Assembly: GCA_945860385.1 (NCBI GenBank)
Contig: CAMAQD010000031.1
Coordinates: forward strand, 1-30,335
Length of the DNA stretch: 30,335 bases
Reading direction: 5' to 3'
From: Flavobacterium psychrophilum
GTDB lineage: Bacteria; Bacteroidota; Bacteroidia; Flavobacteriales; Flavobacteriaceae
Each line of letters starts with the position of its first letter. Position 1 is the first letter of the stretch. Of the stretch, positions 16,483 to 24,421 are shown one piece after another. A model generated the notes under the pieces. It ran no database searches, had not been told where the DNA came from, and worked only from the letters and a program-made list of their open reading frames with translations. The position numbers and the translations under genes are program-made.

Positions 16483-18030
16483 TTATTTCCCTTCTAAAGT
16501 TACAACAGAAAAAGGAGGAATTACTACTTCTAGTTTCCCTTTTTTGATTTGGAATCCTTTAAAAACTACAGGTTGAATTTTTGTTGGATTATCAAAAGTA
16601 TTGTGATCTTGTAATTTTGATGATGTAACAATTATTCCTGATACCGATTTGATTACTAATGCATTAAGGTCAATTTCTACAGTATTTTCTTTTTTGGAAT
16701 CAACATTTACTAACGAAATATGAACTAATCCATTCTTATCTTTTGATGCCGAAACTGATAATGCAGGAAGTGTTTCACCATTAAAAGTGTATAACGGTGA
16801 GTTTATAGTAACTGGCAATAATTTGGCGTCTTGGTGCACACTGTACATCTGCATTATATAATACGTTGGTGTTAAAAGCATTTTGGTTTTATCGGTAAGA
16901 ATAACTGCTTGCAATACATTAACGCATTGGGCTAAATTGGCCATACGAACTCTCTCAGCGTGATTATTGAATATATTAAGTGTTGCCCCAGCCAATACCG
17001 CATCTCTCATGGTGTTTTGTTGATATAAAAATCCTGGATTGCTTCCTTTTTCAACTTCGTACCAACCACCCCATTCATCTACAACCAAAGCAATATTTTT
17101 CTTCGGATCGTATTTGTCCATAATGGCAGAATGTTTAGTAACCAATTCTTCCATTTTCAATGCTTGCTGCATAGTTTTGAAGTAAAGTTCTTCGTTAAAA
17201 TCTACAGCATCGCCTTTCTTAGCCCAATCAATTACAGAATAATGATGCAAGGCAACTCCACCAAGCATATTGCCTGGAATGTTTTTCATCAAAGTTTCAG
17301 TCCAATTATAATCAACGCTATTCGCGCCCGAAGCTACACGCATCAGCCCTCCTGAATTAGACCAATCCGACATAAAAGTGGCATATTTACGGTATTCGCC
17401 AGCATAATAATCAGCTGTCATGTTACCACCGCAACCCCAAGCTTCGTTACCAACTCCCCAAATTTTTACTTTCCAGGGTTCTTTTCTACCGTTTTTTACA
17501 CGCAAATCACTCATTGGACTTTTGCCACTAAAATTCACATATTGTACCCAATCTGCCAATTCTTGAACTGAACCACTACCCATATTTCCAGCCAGATAAG
17601 GCTCCGTTTCTAATAGTTCGCATAAGTTTAAGAAATCGTGGGTTCCAAAACTATTGTCTTCGGTAACGCCACCCCACCATTGGTTTACAATGGTTGGTCG
17701 GTTTTCTTTGGGACCAATTCCATCTTTCCAGTGATAGGTATCCGCAAAACATCCGCCTGGCCATCTTAGGTTTGGTATTTTTAATTCTTTTAGCGCTTTA
17801 ATAATATCATTACGCACTCCATTCGTGTTCGGTATTTTCGAAGTGTCACCAACAAAAAGACCGCCATAAATACATCTACCCAAATGCTCTGCAAAGTGAC
17901 CGTAGATGTTTTTATTGATTATTGGCGCACTTTCACTGTTTTTTATGACAACTACTGTGCTTTCTTTTTGTGAAAAAATACTTTGACTAAACAGAAGACA
18001 AACGGATATTAATACTATTATTTTTTTCAT
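16483..18030 (-). CDS. GH51 family alpha-L-arabinofuranosidase, exported
   Basis: This 515-residue retaining arabinofuranosidase releases terminal alpha-L-arabinofuranose from arabinan and arabinoxylan side chains. The signal peptide ends near SQSIFS-Q. Family motifs are clear: NLRWPGGCFADTYHWKDGIG, acid/base Glu196 in KIWGVGNEAWGCGG and nucleophile Glu319 in LVVDEWGGWYEVE, followed by the C-terminal beta-sandwich. The length is that of a single-domain-pair GH51 without carbohydrate-binding modules. It is the first enzyme after susD and lies 11 bases before the large GH43 gene. The 102-base gap from susD contains no promoter I can defend. Confidence 0.96.
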   Translation of the reverse strand: MKKIIVLISVCLLFSQSIFSQKESTVVVIKNSESAPIINKNIYGHFAEHLGRCIYGGLFVGDTSKIPNTNGVRNDIIKALKELKIPNLRWPGGCFADTYHWKDGIGPKENRPTIVNQWWGGVTEDNSFGTHDFLNLCELLETEPYLAGNMGSGSVQELADWVQYVNFSGKSPMSDLRVKNGRKEPWKVKIWGVGNEAWGCGGNMTADYYAGEYRKYATFMSDWSNSGGLMRVASGANSVDYNWTETLMKNIPGNMLGGVALHHYSVIDWAKKGDAVDFNEELYFKTMQQALKMEELVTKHSAIMDKYDPKKNIALVVDEWGGWYEVEKGSNPGFLYQQNTMRDAVLAGATLNIFNNHAERVRMANLAQCVNVLQAVILTDKTKMLLTPTYYIMQMYSVHQDAKLLPVTINSPLYTFNGETLPALSVSASKDKNGLVHISLVNVDSKKENTVEIDLNALVIKSVSGIIVTSSKLQDHNTFDNPTKIQPVVFKGFQIKKGKLEVVIPPFSVVTLEGK

Positions 18031-18132
18031 AATTACTTTAAGTTATAATATCACAAGGTAAGCTTTTTAGACTTACCCCATGATACTAACAATTCTAACT
18101 AATTCAATATACTAACTCAACAAAATTTATTA

Positions 18133-19698
18133 TTAATAACCATCATTTTGAACCACTCCAGGATTGTTGTCAATCTCAAGTTGTGGAATTGGAAAAAATT
18201 CTCTTCCGGCTGCATAAGTAGTAAACTCAGCATCTCTGGATTTTAACCAAGCTAATTTTACAGGATCTTGTAACCATCCCCAACGACGAATGTCATCAAA
18301 ACGGTGACCTTCTAGAGGGAATTCCAAGAATCTTTCGTGAGCAATCTGATCTCTCATTGTTGCCTGTGTCAACCCTGGTTTTGCAGTAGCTAGATTAGGC
18401 AAACCAACTCTATTTCTTACCATTTGAATGTAAGGATAAGCTCCTGCTGTATTTCCTGTTTCATTTAAACTTTCTGCATACATAAGAAGAACATCAGCAT
18501 ATCTTAAAATACGTTCATTAATACCTGAACGCCAGTCAAATTCATTGGCATAAGCCCCGTCAGAATTTTGATATTTTCTGCAGAATAAGTTATTTAAATC
18601 TCCTGCATTATTTGCATAAAATGTAGCAAAATCTTGCCCGTACAATGTCATTCCACCCGGTTTATTGTAGAACATAGTGGCATCTAAACGAGGATCTACA
18701 GTATTTGCAGTTGTTTTTTCAATTTGGAAGTCATTGAATAAAGTTCTTGTTGGATTTACGTCAGTCCATCCAAAAGCTCTAGGAGCATAAGTAATGGCTC
18801 TGGCAGAAGTTTTTCCCCAACCAGATTGTGGAGCTCCACCCCAACCTAAATCAACACCACCGGCATTTCTGCTGAATTGTACTTCAAAAACAGATTCTTT
18901 GTTGTTTTCATTGGCATCTGTAAAATTGTCTCTGTAATTACCAACTAACGAATAAACACCCAAATCAATCACTTTTTTGAAGGTGTCTCTTGCATTTGGA
19001 AAATCCTTGGTAAACAAGTATGCTTTTCCTAAATAACCTAAAGCAGCACCTTTAGTTGCTCTTCCTGCTTGTCCTGCATCTAAACCACTAACATTAGCGT
19101 ACGAAGTAGGCAATAAATCAGCAGCAGCTTTGAAATCAGCAATCACTTGAGCCCATCCCTCTTCTTGAGTTTTTTGTTGACGATAAATTTCTTTTGAATC
19201 TAAAGGTAAAGGTACTTTTTTAAACATATTTACAGCGTGAAACAAAAACAGTCCTCTCATAAAATAGGCTTGACCTAGAATTCTGCTTTTAAGAGCTGCA
19301 TCTTTCATCGCAATACCTGGTACATTGTCTAAAACCTGATTGCTGCGGAAAATTCCTTGATAATATGTCTCAAAAGCCCAGCCATAGATGGCGTTATCTG
19401 AAGGGTTTGAGTTAAATCTACCTACATTATACATCGATCCCCATGGACTAAAACTAGTACAATCATCACCTTTAAGGTCGAGCAATAAAGGAGTACATCT
19501 CATGTAAGCACCATCTGGCAACAAGCTACCATAAGCTGCATTTATCCCCAAAAGGGCGTCTTCGTCTGTTTTCCAAAAAGATCCCGTAGTAGCTAAGTTA
19601 GGATCAACTTGTACCAAGTCTTCATCATTTACACAACTCGTTAATACAACGGATAGTGAACAGAAAACGGTTAGATATTTAAATATTTTATATTTCAT
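18133..19698 (-). CDS. susD: SusD/RagB-family outer-membrane glycan-binding lipoprotein
   Basis: The 521-residue protein binds oligosaccharide on the cell surface and forms the lid of the SusC transporter. The signal peptide ends in SVVLTSC (Cys22) and is followed by an acidic stretch (NDEDL), common in surface lipoproteins. Typical family features follow: FWKTDEDALLGINAAYGSL near the N-terminus, helical TPR-like regions (GQAYFMRGLFLFHAV, TKGAALGYLGKAYLF) and the C-terminal block RYADVLLMYAESLNE ... RFLEFPLEGHRFDDIRRWGW. The natural ligand is inferred to be arabinan from the downstream enzymes. It starts 30 bases after susC in the usual susC-susD order. Confidence 0.97.
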   Translation of the reverse strand: MKYKIFKYLTVFCSLSVVLTSCVNDEDLVQVDPNLATTGSFWKTDEDALLGINAAYGSLLPDGAYMRCTPLLLDLKGDDCTSFSPWGSMYNVGRFNSNPSDNAIYGWAFETYYQGIFRSNQVLDNVPGIAMKDAALKSRILGQAYFMRGLFLFHAVNMFKKVPLPLDSKEIYRQQKTQEEGWAQVIADFKAAADLLPTSYANVSGLDAGQAGRATKGAALGYLGKAYLFTKDFPNARDTFKKVIDLGVYSLVGNYRDNFTDANENNKESVFEVQFSRNAGGVDLGWGGAPQSGWGKTSARAITYAPRAFGWTDVNPTRTLFNDFQIEKTTANTVDPRLDATMFYNKPGGMTLYGQDFATFYANNAGDLNNLFCRKYQNSDGAYANEFDWRSGINERILRYADVLLMYAESLNETGNTAGAYPYIQMVRNRVGLPNLATAKPGLTQATMRDQIAHERFLEFPLEGHRFDDIRRWGWLQDPVKLAWLKSRDAEFTTYAAGREFFPIPQLEIDNNPGVVQNDGY

Positions 19699-19728
19699 TT
19701 TGATTCGTTTTTTATGTTATTAACTATT

Positions 19729-22700
19729 TTAAAAGTCTATTTCTACACCCATGGCAAAGGTTCTAGGATTAGGGAAAGAACCCTGATCATAACCTCTGGA
19801 AAACAATCCGTCATTATTTGTGAAATCTGGGTCATATCCTTTGTAATCGGTAATAGTTATTAAGTTTTGTCCATTAACATACACTTTTGCTCTTTGTACA
19901 TAATTATTCTTTTTCAAAGGAATATTATACCCTATTTGTAGGCTTTGAAGTTTTATGAAGTCGCCGTTTTCAATAAATCGGTTTGAATCTCTGGCATTTC
20001 CATTTGGATCTCCAATAACCGGACGAGGAACATTTGTATTCGTGTTTGTAGGAGTCCAATAGTTTAGCTCGTCAGTGCTGGCATTACTGTATTGTCCGCC
20101 CATTAAGTTACGGTAAGCGGCATTAAAAACTTTGTTGCCTCCACTACCTTGCCAAAACATGGAAAACTCAAAATCTTTGTAAGTACTGCTGAAACCTAGA
20201 CCATAACTATATTTAGGAATGGTAACCCCTTGAAAAGTTCTATCGCTGTCATTGATGATGTTGTCGCCATTGACATCTCTGAATTTTATATCCCCAGGAG
20301 CAACAGCACCGGCTTGAGCAGGAGAGGCAGCAATATCTGCAGCATTTTGAAAAATACCGGCTACTTCATAACCATACAGTTCACCAATAGATCTTCCTAC
20401 TTCAGTTTTTGAAGCCGCACCAATGATTGGAATATTACCTTCACCAATTTGCAAAACTTCATTTTCCAAGGTACCTAAATTGGCGGAAATATTATATTTA
20501 AAAGCATGGTCATTGTTGATGTACGATGCCGTAAATTCAAAACCTTTGTTTTGCACAGATGCTGCATTGGTATAAATATCCGCTGGAAAAGCTCCTGTAG
20601 AATAAGGAATTGGTACTCTAGCTAAAAGGTCCGTGGATTTTTTTATAAAATACTCTCCAGTAAACTGTAATTTATTGTCAAACATTCCTAATTCTAATCC
20701 AAAATTCGTGGATTCTGTATTTTCCCATTTCACGTTCGGATCTCTTAAGGTAACAACAGTGGTTCCTGGAGCTAAAGTATTGCCAAAGGCATAACTTGCA
20801 AAAGGATTAATAGTTGAGGCATAACCATAAGCGCCTATGGTATTGTTTCCTAGTTGACCATAACCTGCTCTTAATTTAACAGAATTGATCCATTCTGGAA
20901 GTTTTAGGAATTTTTCGTTGCTCAGTTTCCATGCACCTGAAAAGGAGTAATAATTACCTGTATTATTTTCAGGAGCAAAAAGAGATGATTTATCTTGTCT
21001 AAAATTTGCATTTAACAAATATCGATCATCAAAACTGTAGTTAATTCTACTTAGATATGAAATTCCAGTTACTGTGCTTTCATATTCAACACCCGAAACG
21101 TCCTCTGCATATTCTAAATGACTGATTTCTCCCGGTAAATAGCCTACACCTCTTCCTGTTTGATTGTAAAATTTATTATTTTCTTGAACCCAACCTGCCA
21201 AAGCATCAAATTTATGTTTCCCTACAGTTAGGTTATAAGTAAGTAAATTATCAAGAATAGTTCTGGTTTGTTTACCATTTGAAAGGTCTAAAGCCGCTTC
21301 CTCATTGGTAGTAATATAATACCAACCTAAATCACTTGGCGGGTTGAAAAGTCTTGTATGCCAATCTAGTACATCTGCACTAGAATTAATTTTGTATTTT
21401 AATCCGTCAATGATTTCAAGTTCTCCCCAGATATTGCCAATAAAACGGTTTCTTTCATTATTGTTTTCTGTCAAGTGATTCAAACCAATAACGTTCAGGG
21501 TTATCGCTCTTTGGGTTAAGTTGTCAGCTCCACCATAACCACCCAATCTATTTGCATCATAAACCGGCATTGTAGGAATTGCAAGCAACAACTGTTGTAT
21601 AGCGGATTGGCCGGGCAAATATTCACTGAAATTTTCTTTGTCAGATTGTGTAAAACCTAGTTTAGAACCATATTTAAATTTACCCTTTTTACCGTTTAAA
21701 TTTAAAGTTGTTGAAATTCGGGTATAATCTTGGGGCGTGTCTAAATAACTTTCATTTTTGAAATAATCCACATTCAGGCTATACGCAAGACTTTCAGCTC
21801 CACCACTAAATGTTAATGATTGGTTGTTGATTGTTCCCGTTTTATATGCTTCATCTTGCCAATTGGTATCAACATTACTGATATAAAGTGGATTAGTAGG
21901 ATCATTTCCAGGTGCTATGGGTGTTATACCTGCATTAACTTCGGCAGCACTGGCAATTTTTTGATACTGCTCTCTGTTTGTTAAAGACCACTTATTAGGT
22001 ACATTTTGAAAACCAAACATAGATTTGAATTTAATGTCCGTCACTCCGGCTTTCCCTTTTTTGGTAGTAATAATGATTACACCATTTGCACCACGAACTC
22101 CATAGATAGCAGCAGAAGAAGCATCTTTCAATACTTGCATCGATTCAATTTCACCAGGAGCAAAATCATAAGGACTGTCAACAATCATCCCGTCAATTAC
22201 GAAAAGTGGATTGTTGTTGTTGAAAGAAGTAATCCCCCTGATTTTTATGTTCACGTATCCTCCAGGTTCTCCAGAAGATTGTACGGTTACACCTGCGGCT
22301 TGACCTTGAAGCATTTTTCCAATATCATAAGATATTGTTTTCTTGGCTTCGGTAGCATTAATAACACTAACAGCTCCAGTTAAGTTTGATTTCTTTTGTG
22401 TACCATACCCAACTACTACTACTTCATCAAGCGTTGCAAGGTCAGCCTTTAAAGAAGCGTTAATCTGGGTTTGATTTCCAATCTTGAATTCTTGATTTGC
22501 ATATCCAATATAAGAAAAAACAAGAACATCACTTGAAGTTGCCGTTATAACATAAGTACCGTCGATCCCAGTTGTAATTCCGGTCGCGGTCCCTTTTATC
22601 AAAACATTTACCCCAGGTAATGGCATTGCATCTGTTGCAGAAGTTACAACTCCTTTTACAACCTTATCTTGGGCAATAAGATTATAAGAAGAAAATAGCA

Positions 22701-22779
22701 TTACTACCACTGCTAAAAGCCATGCTTTTCTTGGTAATAAAAAATTACAATAATAAAATAATCGTTTGTTTGTCATCAT
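19729..22779 (-). CDS. susC: SusC/RagA-family TonB-dependent outer-membrane transporter
   Basis: This 1016-residue beta-barrel imports oligosaccharides into the periplasm using TonB. The signal peptide ends near NLIA-Q (residue 36). A carboxypeptidase-regulatory-like beta domain follows (about 38-115, VVKGVVTSATDAMPLPGVNV). Next come a TonB box-like stretch, LDEVVVVGYGTQKKSNLTGAV, and a plug domain (about 130-235) with IRGITSFNNNNPLFVIDGM and SMQVLKDASSAAIYGVRGANGV, then the barrel ending in a C-terminal aromatic segment (RTFAMGVEIDF). No STN domain is present, so it is not the kind that signals through an anti-sigma factor. It is the first gene of the PUL operon; promoter and operator are at 22801-22853. 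Confidence 0.98.
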   Translation of the reverse strand: MMTNKRLFYYCNFLLPRKAWLLAVVVMLFSSYNLIAQDKVVKGVVTSATDAMPLPGVNVLIKGTATGITTGIDGTYVITATSSDVLVFSYIGYANQEFKIGNQTQINASLKADLATLDEVVVVGYGTQKKSNLTGAVSVINATEAKKTISYDIGKMLQGQAAGVTVQSSGEPGGYVNIKIRGITSFNNNNPLFVIDGMIVDSPYDFAPGEIESMQVLKDASSAAIYGVRGANGVIIITTKKGKAGVTDIKFKSMFGFQNVPNKWSLTNREQYQKIASAAEVNAGITPIAPGNDPTNPLYISNVDTNWQDEAYKTGTINNQSLTFSGGAESLAYSLNVDYFKNESYLDTPQDYTRISTTLNLNGKKGKFKYGSKLGFTQSDKENFSEYLPGQSAIQQLLLAIPTMPVYDANRLGGYGGADNLTQRAITLNVIGLNHLTENNNERNRFIGNIWGELEIIDGLKYKINSSADVLDWHTRLFNPPSDLGWYYITTNEEAALDLSNGKQTRTILDNLLTYNLTVGKHKFDALAGWVQENNKFYNQTGRGVGYLPGEISHLEYAEDVSGVEYESTVTGISYLSRINYSFDDRYLLNANFRQDKSSLFAPENNTGNYYSFSGAWKLSNEKFLKLPEWINSVKLRAGYGQLGNNTIGAYGYASTINPFASYAFGNTLAPGTTVVTLRDPNVKWENTESTNFGLELGMFDNKLQFTGEYFIKKSTDLLARVPIPYSTGAFPADIYTNAASVQNKGFEFTASYINNDHAFKYNISANLGTLENEVLQIGEGNIPIIGAASKTEVGRSIGELYGYEVAGIFQNAADIAASPAQAGAVAPGDIKFRDVNGDNIINDSDRTFQGVTIPKYSYGLGFSSTYKDFEFSMFWQGSGGNKVFNAAYRNLMGGQYSNASTDELNYWTPTNTNTNVPRPVIGDPNGNARDSNRFIENGDFIKLQSLQIGYNIPLKKNNYVQRAKVYVNGQNLITITDYKGYDPDFTNNDGLFSRGYDQGSFPNPRTFAMGVEIDF

Positions 22780-22800
22780 GCGGATTTTTGGTTAATTAAT

Positions 22801-22819
22801 AAGTGTTAATTTTACATTT
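22801..22819. promoter_or_regulatory. Arabinose-type operator at susC promoter
   Basis: AAGTGT-N7-ACATTT is the same one-mismatch variant as at transketolase. On the minus strand it begins one base after the -7 box and would cover the transcription start, 22 bases or more before the susC start codon. Confidence 0.65.
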
Positions 22820-22820
22820 G

Positions 22821-22853
22821 TAAATATAATTAAATTTAAATGACAAAAACAAA
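22821..22853 (-). promoter_or_regulatory. susC (PUL operon) promoter
   Basis: On the minus strand TTTG (22853-22850) and TATATTTA (22828-22821) are 21 bases apart. The -7 box differs from TAnnTTTG only at the last base. Spacing and position of the operator one base downstream are identical to the transketolase promoter. Confidence 0.6.
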
Positions 22854-22963
22854 TATATATCATAAAAAAATCAATAAAAATAAACACATCCTATAAAGTT
22901 AGTATAACCAGACTATTAATAAATTGCAATTTTTTAAAAATAATTCACATTTTTAGATATTAT

Positions 22964-22982
22964 TTGTGTAAATATTACACTT
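22964..22982. promoter_or_regulatory. Possible second operator between susC and the Nudix regulator
   Basis: TTGTGT-aaatatt-ACACTT keeps the GTGT-N7-ACAC core but the left outer bases differ. It lies about 110 bases upstream of the susC -33 box and about 380 bases upstream of the Nudix operator. It could be an auxiliary site for looping, or a chance match in AT-rich DNA. Confidence 0.35.
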
Positions 22983-23357
22983 TTAACCAAAAAACAAATA
23001 TTACAGCAAAAAAGGAAATTTCAAAAAAAAATAAAATGGATGTGAAATTCCCAGTTTATACCTATTTTAACACTGAAACGGATAAATAAAATGTTATAAA
23101 ATTCTTATTAATACTTTGATTTATTGGTTTAAATAAATGCCATTGGGTCCTTATCTTATGAAAAAGTGGTAACTAAAACGATTGAAATCAAAAAAAAGAC
23201 AAAAAAAAACAATTAATTAAGTTTCAAAAAAAAGGGAAATAAGAAATGGATAAACTATGTTTATGAATTCTAAAAGTAGTAATAAAAAATGCCAGTCTTT
23301 TTATGGACAATTATGTTTTTTTAAGCTTAATTTTTTTTTTAATACTATTTAATTTAA
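22983..23357. other. AT-rich intergenic region between divergent susC and Nudix genes
   Basis: This stretch contains many A and T runs and no open frame I would call a gene. Apart from the flanking operator-like sites I see no convincing promoter, riboswitch or hairpin in it. Confidence 0.5.
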
Positions 23358-23380
23358 TTTAGTGTTGAAATAACACTAAA
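23358..23380. promoter_or_regulatory. Operator in front of the first Nudix regulator (probable autoregulation)
   Basis: TTTAGTGTT-gaaat-AACACTAAA is a perfect 9-bp inverted repeat, the longest copy of the family. Its 19-bp core TAGTGT-N7-ACACTA (23360-23378) keeps GTGT-N7-ACAC. It lies 30 bases upstream of the -7 candidate at 23409, so its position differs from the sites that cover transcription starts. Confidence 0.65.
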
Positions 23381-23408
23381 TAAATATTTTAAAATTTAAG
23401 GAAGTTCA

Positions 23409-23416
23409 TATATTTA
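23409..23416 (+). promoter_or_regulatory. Candidate -7 element of the first Nudix regulator
   Basis: TATATTTA is the same -7 variant found at susC and at 24365. No TTG lies at the expected -33 distance. The start codon is at 23434, giving a very short leader. Confidence 0.4.
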
Positions 23417-23433
23417 CACTAAAATTAAAAAGC

Positions 23434-24123
23434 ATGTTAAATAGTTATAGCGCTACTGACAAAGTATTATTAGCAGTAGATTGTATCATTTTTGGATTTG
23501 ATAATGATGATTTGAAAATACTTTTGGTAAAAAGAGATTTTGAACCTGAAAAAGGAAAATGGTCGTTAATGGGTGGTTTTTTGAAAAAAGATGAAGTTTT
23601 AAATACTGCAGCTACAAGAATACTAAATTATTATACTGGTTTTCAAGATATCTATATGGAGCAGTTGTACACTTTTAGTGAAATTGACCGAGATCCAGTA
23701 GAAAGAACCATTTCGGTTGCCTATTACGCTTTGATTAATGTCGAGAATCATAATGAAGAATTAATTCAAAATTATAATGCTGAATGGTTTAGTGTTAACG
23801 ATGCACCAAAATTAATTTTTGACCATGACAAAATGCTAAAACACGCTATTAGTAGATTGCGTTATAGAACTTCAACCAAACCTATTGGATTTGAGCTTTT
23901 GCCTGAAAAATTTACGATGCGCCAACTTCAAAAATTGTACGAAGCCATTTTGAGTAAAGAACTCGACAAACGTAATTTTATCAGTAAAATCAATTCATTA
24001 GATATACTTATAAAATTAGACGAAAAAGATATGCTATCCTCCCGAAAAGGATCCTATTTATATACTTTTGATAAAGAAAAATACGAAGAAAAACTACTTA
24101 ATGATTTTGTTTTGAATTTGTAG
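23434..24123 (+). CDS. araR: Nudix-fold transcriptional regulator, AraR type
   Basis: The 229-residue protein has an N-terminal Nudix-like domain (about 8-145) and a C-terminal winged helix (about 150-229, starting FELLPEKFTMRQLQKLYEAI). The Nudix box region (from Gly47: GGFLKKDEVLNTAATRILNY) lacks the REUxEE glutamates needed for hydrolysis, so the domain should bind a ligand rather than cleave one. This architecture is that of NrtR-like regulators and in particular of AraR from Bacteroides thetaiotaomicron, an L-arabinose-responsive repressor. It sits divergent from the arabinan PUL, with a perfect palindrome in front of it. I infer that it binds AAGTGT-N7-ACACTT sites in this window and releases them when L-arabinose is present. 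A strong terminator follows. Confidence 0.88.
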   Translation: MLNSYSATDKVLLAVDCIIFGFDNDDLKILLVKRDFEPEKGKWSLMGGFLKKDEVLNTAATRILNYYTGFQDIYMEQLYTFSEIDRDPVERTISVAYYALINVENHNEELIQNYNAEWFSVNDAPKLIFDHDKMLKHAISRLRYRTSTKPIGFELLPEKFTMRQLQKLYEAILSKELDKRNFISKINSLDILIKLDEKDMLSSRKGSYLYTFDKEKYEEKLLNDFVLNL

Positions 24124-24153
24124 CAGAACTTTTACCATTCTATATGTAATATA

Positions 24154-24194
24154 AAGAAGGGAGTCTCCTAAAAAGAGGCTTCCTTCTTTTTTTT
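24154..24194 (+). terminator. Rho-independent terminator after the first Nudix regulator
   Basis: A 14-bp stem (24154-24167 with 24175-24188, including two G-U pairs) has a 7-base loop and runs into a stretch of T residues ending at 24194. It lies 31 bases after the stop codon and isolates the regulator from the next gene. Confidence 0.85.
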
Positions 24195-24364
24195 ACAACT
24201 AAGTGAGAATTCAAAATTGAAATAGGAATAAAGTTAAAAATTAAAATATTTTGTGAAGGTATATAGTAGTGTATATTTTGATTAGAAAGTTAAGATGCAA
24301 GTATTGTAATTGAATCATTTTTTATAAATTATTTAAATTGAGTTTGTTGTGTGAAAAAAAATAT

Positions 24365-24372
24365 TATATTTA
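24365..24372 (+). promoter_or_regulatory. -7 element of the T9SS protein gene
   Basis: TATATTTA matches the -7 boxes of susC and the first Nudix gene. TTTG at 24343-24346 is 18 bases upstream and could be the -33 element. The operator starts one base downstream. Confidence 0.5.
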
Positions 24373-24373
24373 C

Positions 24374-24392
24374 AAGTGTAAAAATAACACTT
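24374..24392. promoter_or_regulatory. Arabinose-type operator at the T9SS protein gene
   Basis: AAGTGT-aaaaata-ACACTT is a perfect 6-bp inverted repeat with the standard spacer, placed one base after the -7 box exactly as at GH97, susC and transketolase. It ties the secreted protein to the arabinose regulon. Confidence 0.7.
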
Positions 24393-24421
24393 TAATAATT
24401 TAATAAACAAAAAACAAAAAA

